Part shown: positions 16,420-25,204 of the stretch, in pieces
How positions within the stretch are numbered: position 1 is the stretch's first letter
Layout: the number at the start of each line of letters is the position of its first letter
Origin: Thiorhodococcus mannitoliphagus
GTDB lineage: Bacteria; Pseudomonadota; Gammaproteobacteria; Chromatiales; Chromatiaceae
Reading direction: 5' to 3'
Length of the DNA stretch: 64,000 nt
Assembly: GCF_010915725.1 (NCBI RefSeq)
Contig: NZ_JAAIJR010000003.1
Location: 1-64,000 of the forward strand
Made by a program: the position numbers and the translations under genes
The notes under the pieces: generated by a model
What the model saw: only the letters and a program-made list of their open reading frames with translations
What the model was told of the DNA's origin: nothing
Database searches by the model: none

Positions 16420-18864
16420 TTAACGCTGCTCGACGACCGAGGTTTCGGAACCCTCCGCACCGGACAGCGTCACGCCAAGCGGCAGGCTGAACCTCGTGGC
16501 GAAGTTGTTGATGGTGCGCTGCCAGCGGTTCTTGCTGGCATTCCAGTTCAGCGTCCAGCCGCGCGTATTGCCATTCTCCAGATCCACGAGCATCTCCAGA
16601 TTCGCCTGATCTCCGAGATCACTGGTCGCCCAGACGACGAGCCGGTCATTCGACTGGATATAGCGCGCCCGCGTGATGTCGATCGTCAGGTCATAGCCAT
16701 CGCAGTTCTGGTCGATGCCGTCGTGCTTGATCTCAGCCGCCTCCGGATTGATCCCGGCGTCAGCGTCGTTGCAGTCGAGATCGACGGTGAAGCCATCGCC
16801 ATCGGCGTCGACCGGCCCAAGCGCGCAGCCATCCGCGTCGACCGGCGTGCCAGTCGGGGTGCCCGGACAAAGATCCAGACTGTCGTTGACGCCATCGCTA
16901 TCGCTATCGAGCTGGCTGGCTGAGCAGCCATCGCCATCGACCGTCTCACCGCTCGGGGTATTCGGGCATTGGTCCAGCGTATCCGTCACACCATCCCCAT
17001 CGGCATCGAGCTGGGCGTCAGAGCAGCCGTCGACGTCGACCGCTTCTCCCGCGGGCGTATTCGGACATTGATCCATGGCATCCGTGACACCGTCCCCGTC
17101 GCTGTCGATCAGGTCGTCGTCGAGAACGCTGACCAGGGCCGTGTCAGGCGCGCCAAGGTCGGCGCCGACCGCATTGCTGAGATCAAGACTGAAGGTCTCG
17201 TCCCCCTCCACCAGGGTGTCGTCCAGCAGGGTCACAGTGATGGTTCCACTCACCTCGCCATCCGCCAGGTCCAGGGTCCCGGACGTTGCGACATAGTCGA
17301 GGCCGGCCGTCGCACTGCCGTCCGCCGTTGCGTAGTCGACGCTCACGTCACCGCTGCTGCCGCCGGTCCGCGACACCGTCAGGTCCAAGGTCGCCACATC
17401 CTCGTCGACGCTGTAGCTCGACTCGCTCAGTGCGAGTGTGCCGGGCTGCCCGCCGAGCTGTGACGCCAGCCAGGCCTGCGCGGCAGGAAGGTCCATGAGT
17501 CCATGGCCGTAGGTGTCATCCGCGCCGTTCGGACCGAGATCCACGGCGGTCTGGATCAACGAGGCCCGCAGTTGGGTCGCACTGGCGTCCCCGAAAGCCT
17601 CCTTGAGAAGGGCCATCCCGCCCGTGGCATGGGCCACGGCGAATGAGGTCCCCGAAAGGAAGTTAAGGTAGATCGGCACTCGGTCCGCGGTCATGACGTT
17701 GTCGCCCGGCGCCACCAGATGCGGAAAGATGCCTCCGTTGCAGGCATTGGGCCCATGACTGCTCTGGATGTCGACGTCCAGATTGACGTCCACACCCCCG
17801 ACGGCTAACACCGAGTTGTCGTTGGCGGGACTCACACTGGTCTCCGGATCCGGACCATAGTTGCCGCCCGCGAAAACGACATCGATATCCGATAGGGAGA
17901 GCAGTGAAAGATCCTCCGCGAACTCCTGGTTGCACTGGTTGACCGTTCCCAAGAGATTCCAGGAATTATTGACGATGTCCGGCGCGTCGTCGGTGGCCGG
18001 GTTGCCATCCGGATCCAACACCCATTGATAGGCGTCGTGGATACCGCTGAGGGTCGCCTGATTGCTGCTGTCGAAGATCTTGGCGGCGATCCATTGCGCG
18101 CCTGGCGCCATCCCGATCTGATAGCCCAATGCATCTCCGCCGACGATCAGCCCCATGACCTGGGTGCCGTGACCATTGGTGTCGGCGGGAGAGCCGTATT
18201 GTCCATAGGGGTCGAACCAGCTGTTGTTCCCGCCGCGCCAGCGCGGCCCAAGGTCCGGGTGCGTGCTGTCGACGCCGGTATCCAGGGTCGCGATCACGAC
18301 GCCCGCCCCGGTCAGCCCCTGGCTCCAGAGCCCCTGCACACCGGTGACGTCCAGGTTCCAGAAGGTTGGCGCACCCGTCGCCTCGGTCGGACTGGGTCCG
18401 TTCAAGCGGGCATCCAACTTGACCAGCTCGACACCTGGCTGGACGGCCAGGTCGTCCAAGAGGTCGGTGGGAACATCGCCGACCACGCTGTTGCGCGCCC
18501 ACAGCAGCTTCAGCTTGCGATTGGCCTTGTTGGCCTTGAGGAAGGACTTCACAGCCTGCTTCGAGTCCTTGGCCTGCGTCTTCAAGGCATCGACCAAGAG
18601 CTTGCGTAGGATCTTGCGCCGCGCCTTCTTGCGCTTGACCGGGTCGTCCGGATAGAGCGTACGCGCCAGGCGTCTGGCCTCGCGTCGCAGAGCAGCCTTG
18701 TCGATCTTTTCGGCGAACTGAATGATGACGGGGAGATCCGTCTGGGCAGCGGCCCGATCCCTGGCCGCCTGCAGTGCCGGCTCCAGCGAACCGGCGGAAG
18801 CCACAGACCCCAGCGCCAGAAACACGGATGCGGTCAAGGCGAGTCGATGAAATCTCATAGCCAT
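16420..18864 (-). CDS. Secreted subtilase with Calx-beta, TSP3 and MopE-like segments
   Basis: This 814-residue S8 peptidase has a signal peptide (cleavage near VASAG) and a basic, helical propeptide-like region (about 25-130). The catalytic domain shows Asp in ATLDTGVDSTHPDLG, His in TNGHGTQVMGL and Ser in LSGTSFAVAHATG. The usual GTSMA-P-H is altered (FAVAH), but the Ser is kept. Then come a Calx-beta domain, three calcium-binding thrombospondin type 3 repeats (DSDGDGVTD..DQCPNTP) and a segment DCNDADAGINPEA..DGIDQNCDG typical of the MopE-type metal-binding motif. A small C-terminal domain closes the protein. It is probably secreted and calcium-stabilised, perhaps processing proteins of the same island. 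The gene starts seven bases after the upstream 203-residue gene. Confidence 0.88.
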   Translation of the reverse strand: MAMRFHRLALTASVFLALGSVASAGSLEPALQAARDRAAAQTDLPVIIQFAEKIDKAALRREARRLARTLYPDDPVKRKKARRKILRKLLVDALKTQAKDSKQAVKSFLKANKANRKLKLLWARNSVVGDVPTDLLDDLAVQPGVELVKLDARLNGPSPTEATGAPTFWNLDVTGVQGLWSQGLTGAGVVIATLDTGVDSTHPDLGPRWRGGNNSWFDPYGQYGSPADTNGHGTQVMGLIVGGDALGYQIGMAPGAQWIAAKIFDSSNQATLSGIHDAYQWVLDPDGNPATDDAPDIVNNSWNLLGTVNQCNQEFAEDLSLLSLSDIDVVFAGGNYGPDPETSVSPANDNSVLAVGGVDVNLDVDIQSSHGPNACNGGIFPHLVAPGDNVMTADRVPIYLNFLSGTSFAVAHATGGMALLKEAFGDASATQLRASLIQTAVDLGPNGADDTYGHGLMDLPAAQAWLASQLGGQPGTLALSESSYSVDEDVATLDLTVSRTGGSSGDVSVDYATADGSATAGLDYVATSGTLDLADGEVSGTITVTLLDDTLVEGDETFSLDLSNAVGADLGAPDTALVSVLDDDLIDSDGDGVTDAMDQCPNTPAGEAVDVDGCSDAQLDADGDGVTDTLDQCPNTPSGETVDGDGCSASQLDSDSDGVNDSLDLCPGTPTGTPVDADGCALGPVDADGDGFTVDLDCNDADAGINPEAAEIKHDGIDQNCDGYDLTIDITRARYIQSNDRLVVWATSDLGDQANLEMLVDLENGNTRGWTLNWNASKNRWQRTINNFATRFSLPLGVTLSGAEGSETSVVEQR

Positions 18865-18871
18865 TCGCGCC

Positions 18872-19483
18872 TCACTTGACCGTCAATTGATCGACCTTGA
18901 AGTCGCCGATAACGACTGCAACCCGGTCTCCCGGCTTCACCTGGGTGCCAGGGTTGGAGAACATGATGTTGTAGACCTTGCCGTTCTTGATGTTGCCCTG
19001 GCGATTGGTGGTGCGCAGCGCGCCGACCTTGGCGCCCGAGGGCACGCCGAGCTTCACGCCGGATTTTTCGGACTGCACATAGGGCTTGATGCGGCTGTCG
19101 AAGAGCGGCAGCGCTTTGTCGGCGTCCGTCACGCGAAAGCGCAGACCCAGCCAGTAGCCATCCGCCGTGTAGTCCATGCGGATGACTTCGACGCCCCAGC
19201 GGTCCTTGATGGCGTCAGGAACGGTTGGATCCGGCGCGAAGGCCGCGGCGCTCTGCCGCTCGGCCTCCAGGATGGCCAGACGCAGATGCTCAGGCATCAA
19301 GGATTGCGGCTCGGTGGCACTGGCGGCGGTGTCTGGCGGGGCAGGCTCGGCGCCAACCCCGCGAAGCAGGAAAAGGCCCACCAAGGCCAGCAGTGCCGCC
19401 GCGAGCAGGCCCGAGGCGCGCGGATTGGGGACGGCCAGGGTCTCCGCTGGGTGTTGAGATTCGCGCATGGCTAGAGCATTCAT
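18872..19483 (-). CDS. Membrane-anchored or exported protein, unknown function
   Basis: The 203-residue protein has a hydrophobic segment (about 24-44, LLAAALLALVGLFLLRGVG) followed by a Pro/Ala-rich linker and a globular domain of ~140 residues. It contains WGVEVIRMDYTADGYWLGLRFRVTD and ends in a beta-rich region with PGDRVAVVIGDFKVDQLTV. I cannot name the family. A longer in-frame extension exists, but the ATG at 19483, with GGAGG upstream, puts the hydrophobic segment close to the N-terminus. It is immediately upstream of the subtilase gene, so the two are probably co-transcribed. Confidence 0.7.
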   Translation of the reverse strand: MNALAMRESQHPAETLAVPNPRASGLLAAALLALVGLFLLRGVGAEPAPPDTAASATEPQSLMPEHLRLAILEAERQSAAAFAPDPTVPDAIKDRWGVEVIRMDYTADGYWLGLRFRVTDADKALPLFDSRIKPYVQSEKSGVKLGVPSGAKVGALRTTNRQGNIKNGKVYNIMFSNPGTQVKPGDRVAVVIGDFKVDQLTVK

Positions 19484-19564
19484 GATCAATGTCGCCTCCG
19501 TTGCCACCCGAAGGCAGCCATCGTCAATGGGTTTCCTGTTGGATGCTTCAGCTGATTTCCAGCC

Positions 19565-19727
19565 CCCGTAGGATGGGCAAAGCCCGCGCGATACGCTGGG
19601 TGCCGGGCGTCGAGGATCGACGGGCGTGCCCATCATCCCAGCGCCGAGCCCTGGCGCGATGGGCACGTCCGCCCAACGCCGAGCTTGCATTGGCGCCCCG
19701 AGCACGGACTTTGCCCATCCTACGGGG
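19565..19727. repeat. Dispersed inverted-repeat element, copy 2
   Basis: The element is 163 bases with perfect terminal inverted repeats (CCCGTAGGATGGGCAAAG and its complement) and inner GTGCCCATC/GATGGGCAC segments. It shares most of its sequence with the copy at 16246-16405. It lies between the third multicopper-oxidase-like gene and the 203-residue gene. The transcript could fold into a large stem that separates expression of the two halves of the island. Confidence 0.75.
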
Positions 19728-19859
19728 TGTGTGGCCGCATCGCTTTCGATGAGGTCATTTCCGGATGTCGCCTCGCCTTGGACCAGCACCCATGCAGCGG
19801 GTGGCCGGTCGTTCACGTTCTTGTCGGGGGGCGCTCCCTGCCCCCGCGGCCACCCTCGA

Positions 19860-22331
19860 CTAGGGCGTTGGAACGACCTGGATCGCGTCCAGGTTCTGGC
19901 CGTTGTTGCTGTCGAGCTGTCCCACACCTGAGAAGTAGAGGGTCCAGGTCGAACCGTCGTAGCTCACCACCGACTCGTCCTGGACGGCGCCCAGCGGCGG
20001 GACCGTGGTGCCTCCGCTGGCAATGAAGGACATGTAGTAGGTCCCGCCCACGACCGTCAGGCCATCGATGTCCGCGTTGCCCGGCAGGCCGACCGTGCTC
20101 CCATCCAATGCACGAGCGCAATTCGCCGCGCCGGTGGCCTCGCCGCTCCAGGTATAGACATCCGCGTCGTCATAGGGACCGGTAACACCGCCCACAGAGT
20201 TACTGTTACCCCCACCCACGGTCGAGAAGTAGAGCGTCCCGCCGCTGACGGAGATGGCGTCGATGTCCCGGCCATTGTCCCGGCCATTACTGGCATCGAG
20301 ACCGCAGAGCGAGCCATCGAAGTAGGTGCTCCAAGTGCTGGACGAGGTGTCATAGGCCACGACGTCTTCATCCGGCACCGTGCCAAGCCCCGGAACCGTG
20401 GTGTTTGCGGCCGCGAATGACAGATAGAGGATGTTTCCATCGATACTGAGTCCATCGATGTTGGCGTTGCCGGGTAGGCCAAGGTCATCGATCGCGTCGT
20501 AAAGCCTTGCGTAGTTGGTGTCGGTATCGACGCTGTAGATGTCCGCATCGTCGTAGGGCGCTGCGACTCCCGGCACGGGGTTGTTGTTGCCGCCGCCTTG
20601 GGTCGAGAAGTAGAGCGTAACGGTCGGCGTCGGGACATCCTGCTCCACCACTGTCACGGTCGACGACCCTGTCGCTTCAAGTCCGCAGGCATCCGTGGCG
20701 ATGAAGTTGACCGTCGTCACAGCGCCTGGCGTCAGCTCCGCGGGCGCGTCGCTGCTCGCCGTGAGGGGGCCGTCTTCCGTATCCGTCGCGGCGACCGAAG
20801 CGAGCCATGCAGCGATCGCCGCGTCAGTGGCTGGCACCGTCGTCGTGCCATTGGGCACGCTGATTTCAACCGGATCTGGCGCAGTCAGCGTCGGCGGCGT
20901 ATTCGGTGTCTCCGCCACCTGGATGGTCGCGGTTGCCGTCCCCGCAGCGCCGTCCGAATCCGTTGCGCTGAAGGTGACGAGGGTGTCACCGATCGCCAGG
21001 TCTGTCGGGGCGTCGTTGGTCGGCGTCAGAGCGCCATCTTCATTATCCGCTGCAGTTGCCAGGGCCAGCCAAGCCGCGACCGCGCCATCGCCCGACGACA
21101 GCGTCGTCTCGCACAGCGGCGCACTGACCGTCAGCGGATCCGGTGTCGGCGCCGTCACGACGGGTGCCGTGTTCCCTGGACCACCGCCACCCCCGGCCCC
21201 GAAGGCCAGGAATCTCAGCATGCCGCCGACGCCGTCGCCGGTCGCCTCGACAGCGGGATTGGATGGGTTGGTCATATAGCCATTGCCGTCATAGACGGCG
21301 TAGCGGCCCTCCTCCGGGGCGACGACGATGGCGTCCTTGGTCTTGGCCGGCGGCAGCATGGCCGAATACTGAACGCGCGGCGCCGGCACGGATGACGCCC
21401 CTTGCTGATAGGTGTAGACCAGCCCGTCCTCGGCATGGATGGTCATATCCATCCCTTGGAGCACGGCCACATGGGTGTCGGTGGCGGTGCTCGCGAGGCG
21501 CAGCAGCGTCGCCTCCCCGGCCGCTCCGGCCTCGAGATCCTCGGTGGTGCCCTGCACGAAGGGCTCGCCGTTGACCAGGAACCAGGTCGGATGGCGGTCG
21601 ATGGCCGTGCTCAGGGAGCCGTTCGAGACGGCCGCGTTGAAGGCCGGATCCAGGTCGCTATAGAAGAGCACCACCTCATTGGTGTAGGAAACGCCAGGAT
21701 AGACCTCCTCAGCCGCCGCATCTTTCGTAACCAGGCCGGAAAGGCCCATGTAGACCTGCTTCTGAGGCCAGGTGCCGCTGTGGTAGATAAAGCTGCCGGG
21801 CCGGTCGATGGGCGTGCCCTGACCATTGTTCCAGATGTAGCCCATGCGGCCGCCATTCGCCGGCGCCTCCGGCACGAAGGAGCGCACGCGCTGTGTCGAA
21901 CTCGTGCGATTGCCCGTCGATCCGTCGTCCCAGGTCGGCCCCGACGAGGGACTGACACCCGGGTAGTTGCCGATCGGCATCTCTTGGCCGGTGATGACAA
22001 TGGATGTCGGCTCCGGAAGCGCATTCGATAGATAGATGCGCAGAGCGGTCTGGCCTGATGGCACGCTCAAGCGCGGTCCTGGCGCGACCGGATCCGCGAG
22101 AGCCTCGACACAGGTCACCCGTGCCGCGTCGTCCGAGGCGTTAAAACAGGTGCCGTCCGTGTCCTCGACATAGCCCCACATGGGCACCGAAGTTCCATCG
22201 GGCAGCGCCTTGTCGTAGGCCTTGGCCGCCAGGTAGTAGTCGATCGCCCAGGCGTTGCCGCAACCCAGCGCGAGCGAAACGGCCGCCGCGACAGGCGTGA
22301 GTTGGGTCTGCATGGCTCTTGATCCTTTCAT
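19860..22331 (-). CDS. Cupredoxin-fold protein without copper ligands, with C-terminal repeats
   Basis: The 823-residue precursor has a signal peptide (cleavage near NAWA-ID). The first ~380 residues resemble two cupredoxin domains of a multicopper oxidase: PGPRLSVPSGQTALRIYLSN and FIYHSGTWPQKQVYMGLSGL correspond to sites where homologues have HxH and HCH. Here only single His residues remain, so a normal copper centre is not possible. A Gly linker leads to two HYR/Ig-like domains (about 390-580), then two repeats of ~120 residues starting YFSTQGGGNNNP and YFSTVGGGNSNS. The ATG at 22331 has GGAGG seven bases upstream; a longer ATGA-overlap start at 22349 is possible. It is probably a structural partner of the two proteins encoded just before it. 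Confidence 0.75.
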   Translation of the reverse strand: MKGSRAMQTQLTPVAAAVSLALGCGNAWAIDYYLAAKAYDKALPDGTSVPMWGYVEDTDGTCFNASDDAARVTCVEALADPVAPGPRLSVPSGQTALRIYLSNALPEPTSIVITGQEMPIGNYPGVSPSSGPTWDDGSTGNRTSSTQRVRSFVPEAPANGGRMGYIWNNGQGTPIDRPGSFIYHSGTWPQKQVYMGLSGLVTKDAAAEEVYPGVSYTNEVVLFYSDLDPAFNAAVSNGSLSTAIDRHPTWFLVNGEPFVQGTTEDLEAGAAGEATLLRLASTATDTHVAVLQGMDMTIHAEDGLVYTYQQGASSVPAPRVQYSAMLPPAKTKDAIVVAPEEGRYAVYDGNGYMTNPSNPAVEATGDGVGGMLRFLAFGAGGGGGPGNTAPVVTAPTPDPLTVSAPLCETTLSSGDGAVAAWLALATAADNEDGALTPTNDAPTDLAIGDTLVTFSATDSDGAAGTATATIQVAETPNTPPTLTAPDPVEISVPNGTTTVPATDAAIAAWLASVAATDTEDGPLTASSDAPAELTPGAVTTVNFIATDACGLEATGSSTVTVVEQDVPTPTVTLYFSTQGGGNNNPVPGVAAPYDDADIYSVDTDTNYARLYDAIDDLGLPGNANIDGLSIDGNILYLSFAAANTTVPGLGTVPDEDVVAYDTSSSTWSTYFDGSLCGLDASNGRDNGRDIDAISVSGGTLYFSTVGGGNSNSVGGVTGPYDDADVYTWSGEATGAANCARALDGSTVGLPGNADIDGLTVVGGTYYMSFIASGGTTVPPLGAVQDESVVSYDGSTWTLYFSGVGQLDSNNGQNLDAIQVVPTP

Positions 22332-22345
22332 TTCGCCCCCTCCGC

Positions 22346-23692
22346 TCATTGGATGTCGACGGAGGTAGGCAGCACGACCATCGCGCTCAGACTACCGCCC
22401 GGGAAGATGTCGAAGGTGGTCAGCTCCTTCTCGGCGTGGGAATGCCACACGAAGAAGTAGCCGCCGTTCGGATTCAGGCCGCCCTCGCCTGGGGGCAGGT
22501 CGCCGACGTCGCCCATGTAGGGGCTGCCGCTCCAGAAGCCGCCCAGGGTCAGCTCGGCGACACCGGGCAGATCCACCGGGATCGCCTTGCCATGATCCGC
22601 GCAGTATTCGCGTGTGTCGGCGTCGAAGCCGTCGCCGGCATCCGTGCAGGTGTGGCCGTTCGTGGTTCCGTAGATGTCCCAACCCAAGTCCTTGCCGGTC
22701 CAGGTCCAGATGGCGTCCACCGACTGCTTGGGCGCGGAGTTGATGGTGTTGTCGGAGCGCCCGAGGTCAGCAACCTGTCCATCGGACGAGAGCATGTTGC
22801 CGTCGCGCCCCACGAAGCGATGGTTCTCACCGTGGTAGTGGAAGGGGTGGCTGTCGTGGCCAGCGTTAAGGTTGCGCACCAGCACCTTGTCGCGCGGATG
22901 AGACATGGCGAGCGACTGATAGGGTTGATGCGGAAACAAGGGGTTGTAGTCGCCCTGCACCAGGTCAGGATAGACGCGCCCATTGGCGAAATAGACAGTC
23001 GCGAAGCGGTCGGCATTGGTGAAATGGCCGTAATGACCGCGCTCCATCTGGAAATGCACGTCCGGATCCGCCTCGGTCAACAGATAGAGGTATTCCTGGT
23101 CGTAGTCGGTCTCCGTTCCGGCCCCGTAGGCCGTGCGGCTGCCATCCGCAGGGCGCACGATCAAGGCCCCGAGCAGACCCATTTCGACGTGCAGCCCCGG
23201 ATTTGGGCCGTCCAGACTGTGATAGACGTAGGTGCCCGGCTTGCCCGCTGTGAAGGTGTAGCTAACCGTCTCGCCATACTTGGCACCGTTCGTCACCAGA
23301 CCAGTCGTCCCGCCGGTGGCCGCGACATGGTGACCCGCGACCACGATGGAGACCGGATTGTCCGCAGGCCCATCTGCGGTCGGCAAGGTACTGGGCACGC
23401 CGTAGTTGGTCAGATTGATGGTGACATCCTGACCCTCGGTGACGATCAGCGTCGGTCCGGGATACTGCGGGAGCGAGGTGCCCGCCTGTCCCGTCATGTC
23501 GCCGAAGCCCCACATGTAGAGACTGCTGCCCTCTGGCAGGCTGATGTTGAAGGGCGCCGCATAGAGGTTGAAAGTCGGTCCCGTAATGCCCGGGATGTCA
23601 TGCTCGGCCCGCGTCGCACCCCATGGCATCAGGGTCAGGCCGAGGAGGACGCCGCTAAGCAGGCGCCCGACTGCCTTGAATCGATAGGTCAT
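22346..23692 (-). CDS. Multicopper-oxidase-like protein, second half-site (HPFHYHG / HSH)
   Basis: The 448-residue secreted protein has a signal peptide (about 1-29) and two cupredoxin domains. The second has H282-P-F-H-Y-H287-G, the canonical motif that gives one type 1 and two trinuclear-centre His, and W-H417-S-H419, where Ser replaces the type 1 Cys of HCH. The first domain has only remnants (VAGHH, VYHSLDG, GLHVEMG). Alone it could supply four trinuclear His but no blue copper. The preceding gene encodes the complementary set (HTVHYHG plus HCH), so the two proteins may assemble one active site. It overlaps or nearly touches the third cupredoxin gene and follows the first by 27 bases. Confidence 0.85.
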   Translation of the reverse strand: MTYRFKAVGRLLSGVLLGLTLMPWGATRAEHDIPGITGPTFNLYAAPFNISLPEGSSLYMWGFGDMTGQAGTSLPQYPGPTLIVTEGQDVTINLTNYGVPSTLPTADGPADNPVSIVVAGHHVAATGGTTGLVTNGAKYGETVSYTFTAGKPGTYVYHSLDGPNPGLHVEMGLLGALIVRPADGSRTAYGAGTETDYDQEYLYLLTEADPDVHFQMERGHYGHFTNADRFATVYFANGRVYPDLVQGDYNPLFPHQPYQSLAMSHPRDKVLVRNLNAGHDSHPFHYHGENHRFVGRDGNMLSSDGQVADLGRSDNTINSAPKQSVDAIWTWTGKDLGWDIYGTTNGHTCTDAGDGFDADTREYCADHGKAIPVDLPGVAELTLGGFWSGSPYMGDVGDLPPGEGGLNPNGGYFFVWHSHAEKELTTFDIFPGGSLSAMVVLPTSVDIQ

Positions 23693-23719
23693 TGCTCGTT
23701 GCTCCAGTCTGAGGCGCGG

Positions 23720-25063
23720 CTAGTTGACGACGATCTCGGTGATGAGCCCGCCATCCAGCTGGGTGTTGTTGCTCATCTGATAGAACTCGGCGGCGGTCAG
23801 GAAGTAGGTCCCCGGCGCGACGCCGGCCGTGTCGATGATGACGTCGTGGGTCTCGCCGCCGCCGAAGTTGACCGAGGTGGTGTCGACGTAGAGGTTCTTG
23901 CCGTCGACACCGCGTGCCAGACGTGCGCCGGTGCCGACGATCTGCATTTTCAGACCGGGCGCGGTGAGGGTGAAGAAGCGGTCGATGCTGACGTTCGAGA
24001 GGCGCAGCAGGACTCGGCCACCCGCGGCCACGCTGATCCCCGCCCCCATGTCCTGCGAGACATCGCCATTGTTGAGCACCGTCCCAGCCCCCTCGCCCAA
24101 GAAGCCATCGGTATCGCGCGGCGGATGCATCACGACCTGATCGGCCGGTGTGTTGACGTCATCCAAGACCGTATCCGGATAACCGCGCCCGTTGATCTGC
24201 GGGTAGTTGGTTCGGAGGTTCGCAAAGGGCAGCGGCTGTACCTGGATGTGGGCGTCGTGGAAATTGGAGTCGAAGCCGGAGACTTGGATCGGCGCTTCCA
24301 CGTCGTAGGCGGTGGTGCCGTCTCCATCGTTGTAGGCGTAGCCGGTGGGACCTGAACCGCCGAAGCGTGGCGCGGCAGTCGCCAGGTTGGGCGCCCCCTC
24401 CGTACCCCCGATGCCGATCCGATCTTGGAGCGGATGCACGTAGAGGTTGGCCAGCATGCCCATCTCCATGTGCTCGGTCGCTTCGACGTGGCAGTGATAG
24501 ATGAAGGTGCCGGGCTCGACGACGTTGTAGTAGTAGGTCAGGGTCGAGCCCATGTTGATGGCGATCGACACCTCCGGGACCCCGTCGAACACGGTCGCCG
24601 CGTTGGGGAAGCCGTGGTAATGGACGGTATGCGGGTCGAAGAGGTCCGGTCGCATCACGGTTCCCACGTTGCTGAGCGATAGATAGAACTCATCGCCCTG
24701 CTCCAAGACGATCCGTGGTCCCGGCCAACGGGCCGCGAGGATACCCTCGGTCAGCACGACGCTGGGGTCTGTCCCCGTCTCATCGGCAAAGCCGAAGGTA
24801 TAGGCCGGATGACCGTCCGACATCTCGGCGAAGCCGTCGCCCGAAGTCAGGTGCATGCACTTGACGTGCTCCTGGTCTGTATCGTCTAGATCCAAGGGAT
24901 TGCCGTAGATATCGGCGGGTGGAATGCCATCATGGTCGTCGTCTTCCGCGCACTGTACATTGACCGCCGCCTGCGCCGCACCCATTCCGCCCATCCCGAT
25001 CCCACCCATCAGCGCCATGGTCACGGCCGCAGACAAGGCGTTCTTTCTGAGAAGCTCATTCAT
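23720..25063 (-). CDS. Multicopper-oxidase-like protein, first half-site (HTVHYHG / HCH)
   Basis: The 447-residue secreted protein has a signal peptide (cleavage near AAQA, about residue 32) and two cupredoxin domains. The first carries H145-T-V-H-Y-H150-G and H190-C191-H192 followed by H198 and Met residues at 199, 201 and 203. These are the ligands of a type 1 copper plus half of a trinuclear cluster. The second domain shows no copper motif. A lone protein with one such domain would need a partner, which the next gene appears to provide. The ATG at 25063 has AGGAG seven bases upstream and removes an 11-residue extension. Mature N-terminal region is Asp-rich (AEDDDHDGIPPAD), suggesting cation binding. 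Substrate is unknown; metal ions such as Mn(II) or Fe(II) are possible. Confidence 0.87.
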   Translation of the reverse strand: MNELLRKNALSAAVTMALMGGIGMGGMGAAQAAVNVQCAEDDDHDGIPPADIYGNPLDLDDTDQEHVKCMHLTSGDGFAEMSDGHPAYTFGFADETGTDPSVVLTEGILAARWPGPRIVLEQGDEFYLSLSNVGTVMRPDLFDPHTVHYHGFPNAATVFDGVPEVSIAINMGSTLTYYYNVVEPGTFIYHCHVEATEHMEMGMLANLYVHPLQDRIGIGGTEGAPNLATAAPRFGGSGPTGYAYNDGDGTTAYDVEAPIQVSGFDSNFHDAHIQVQPLPFANLRTNYPQINGRGYPDTVLDDVNTPADQVVMHPPRDTDGFLGEGAGTVLNNGDVSQDMGAGISVAAGGRVLLRLSNVSIDRFFTLTAPGLKMQIVGTGARLARGVDGKNLYVDTTSVNFGGGETHDVIIDTAGVAPGTYFLTAAEFYQMSNNTQLDGGLITEIVVN

Positions 25064-25204
25064 CTGATGTCTCCTGAAGCGTTGACCCAAACCCAAGAAC
25101 CTGGGGCATTTCCGCCCCGCTGGGTGCCTGCCAGCCCACCTCCCGTCGAGCGAGGTGAAGCATGGCCGGGCAGCCCGGCAGGACGGTCACGCCACATCCC
25201 TGGG

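Noticed and set aside
22319-24355. 678-residue plus-strand frame opposite the multicopper-oxidase genes
   Set aside because: It covers two genes with clear copper motifs on the other strand and shows no domain of its own.
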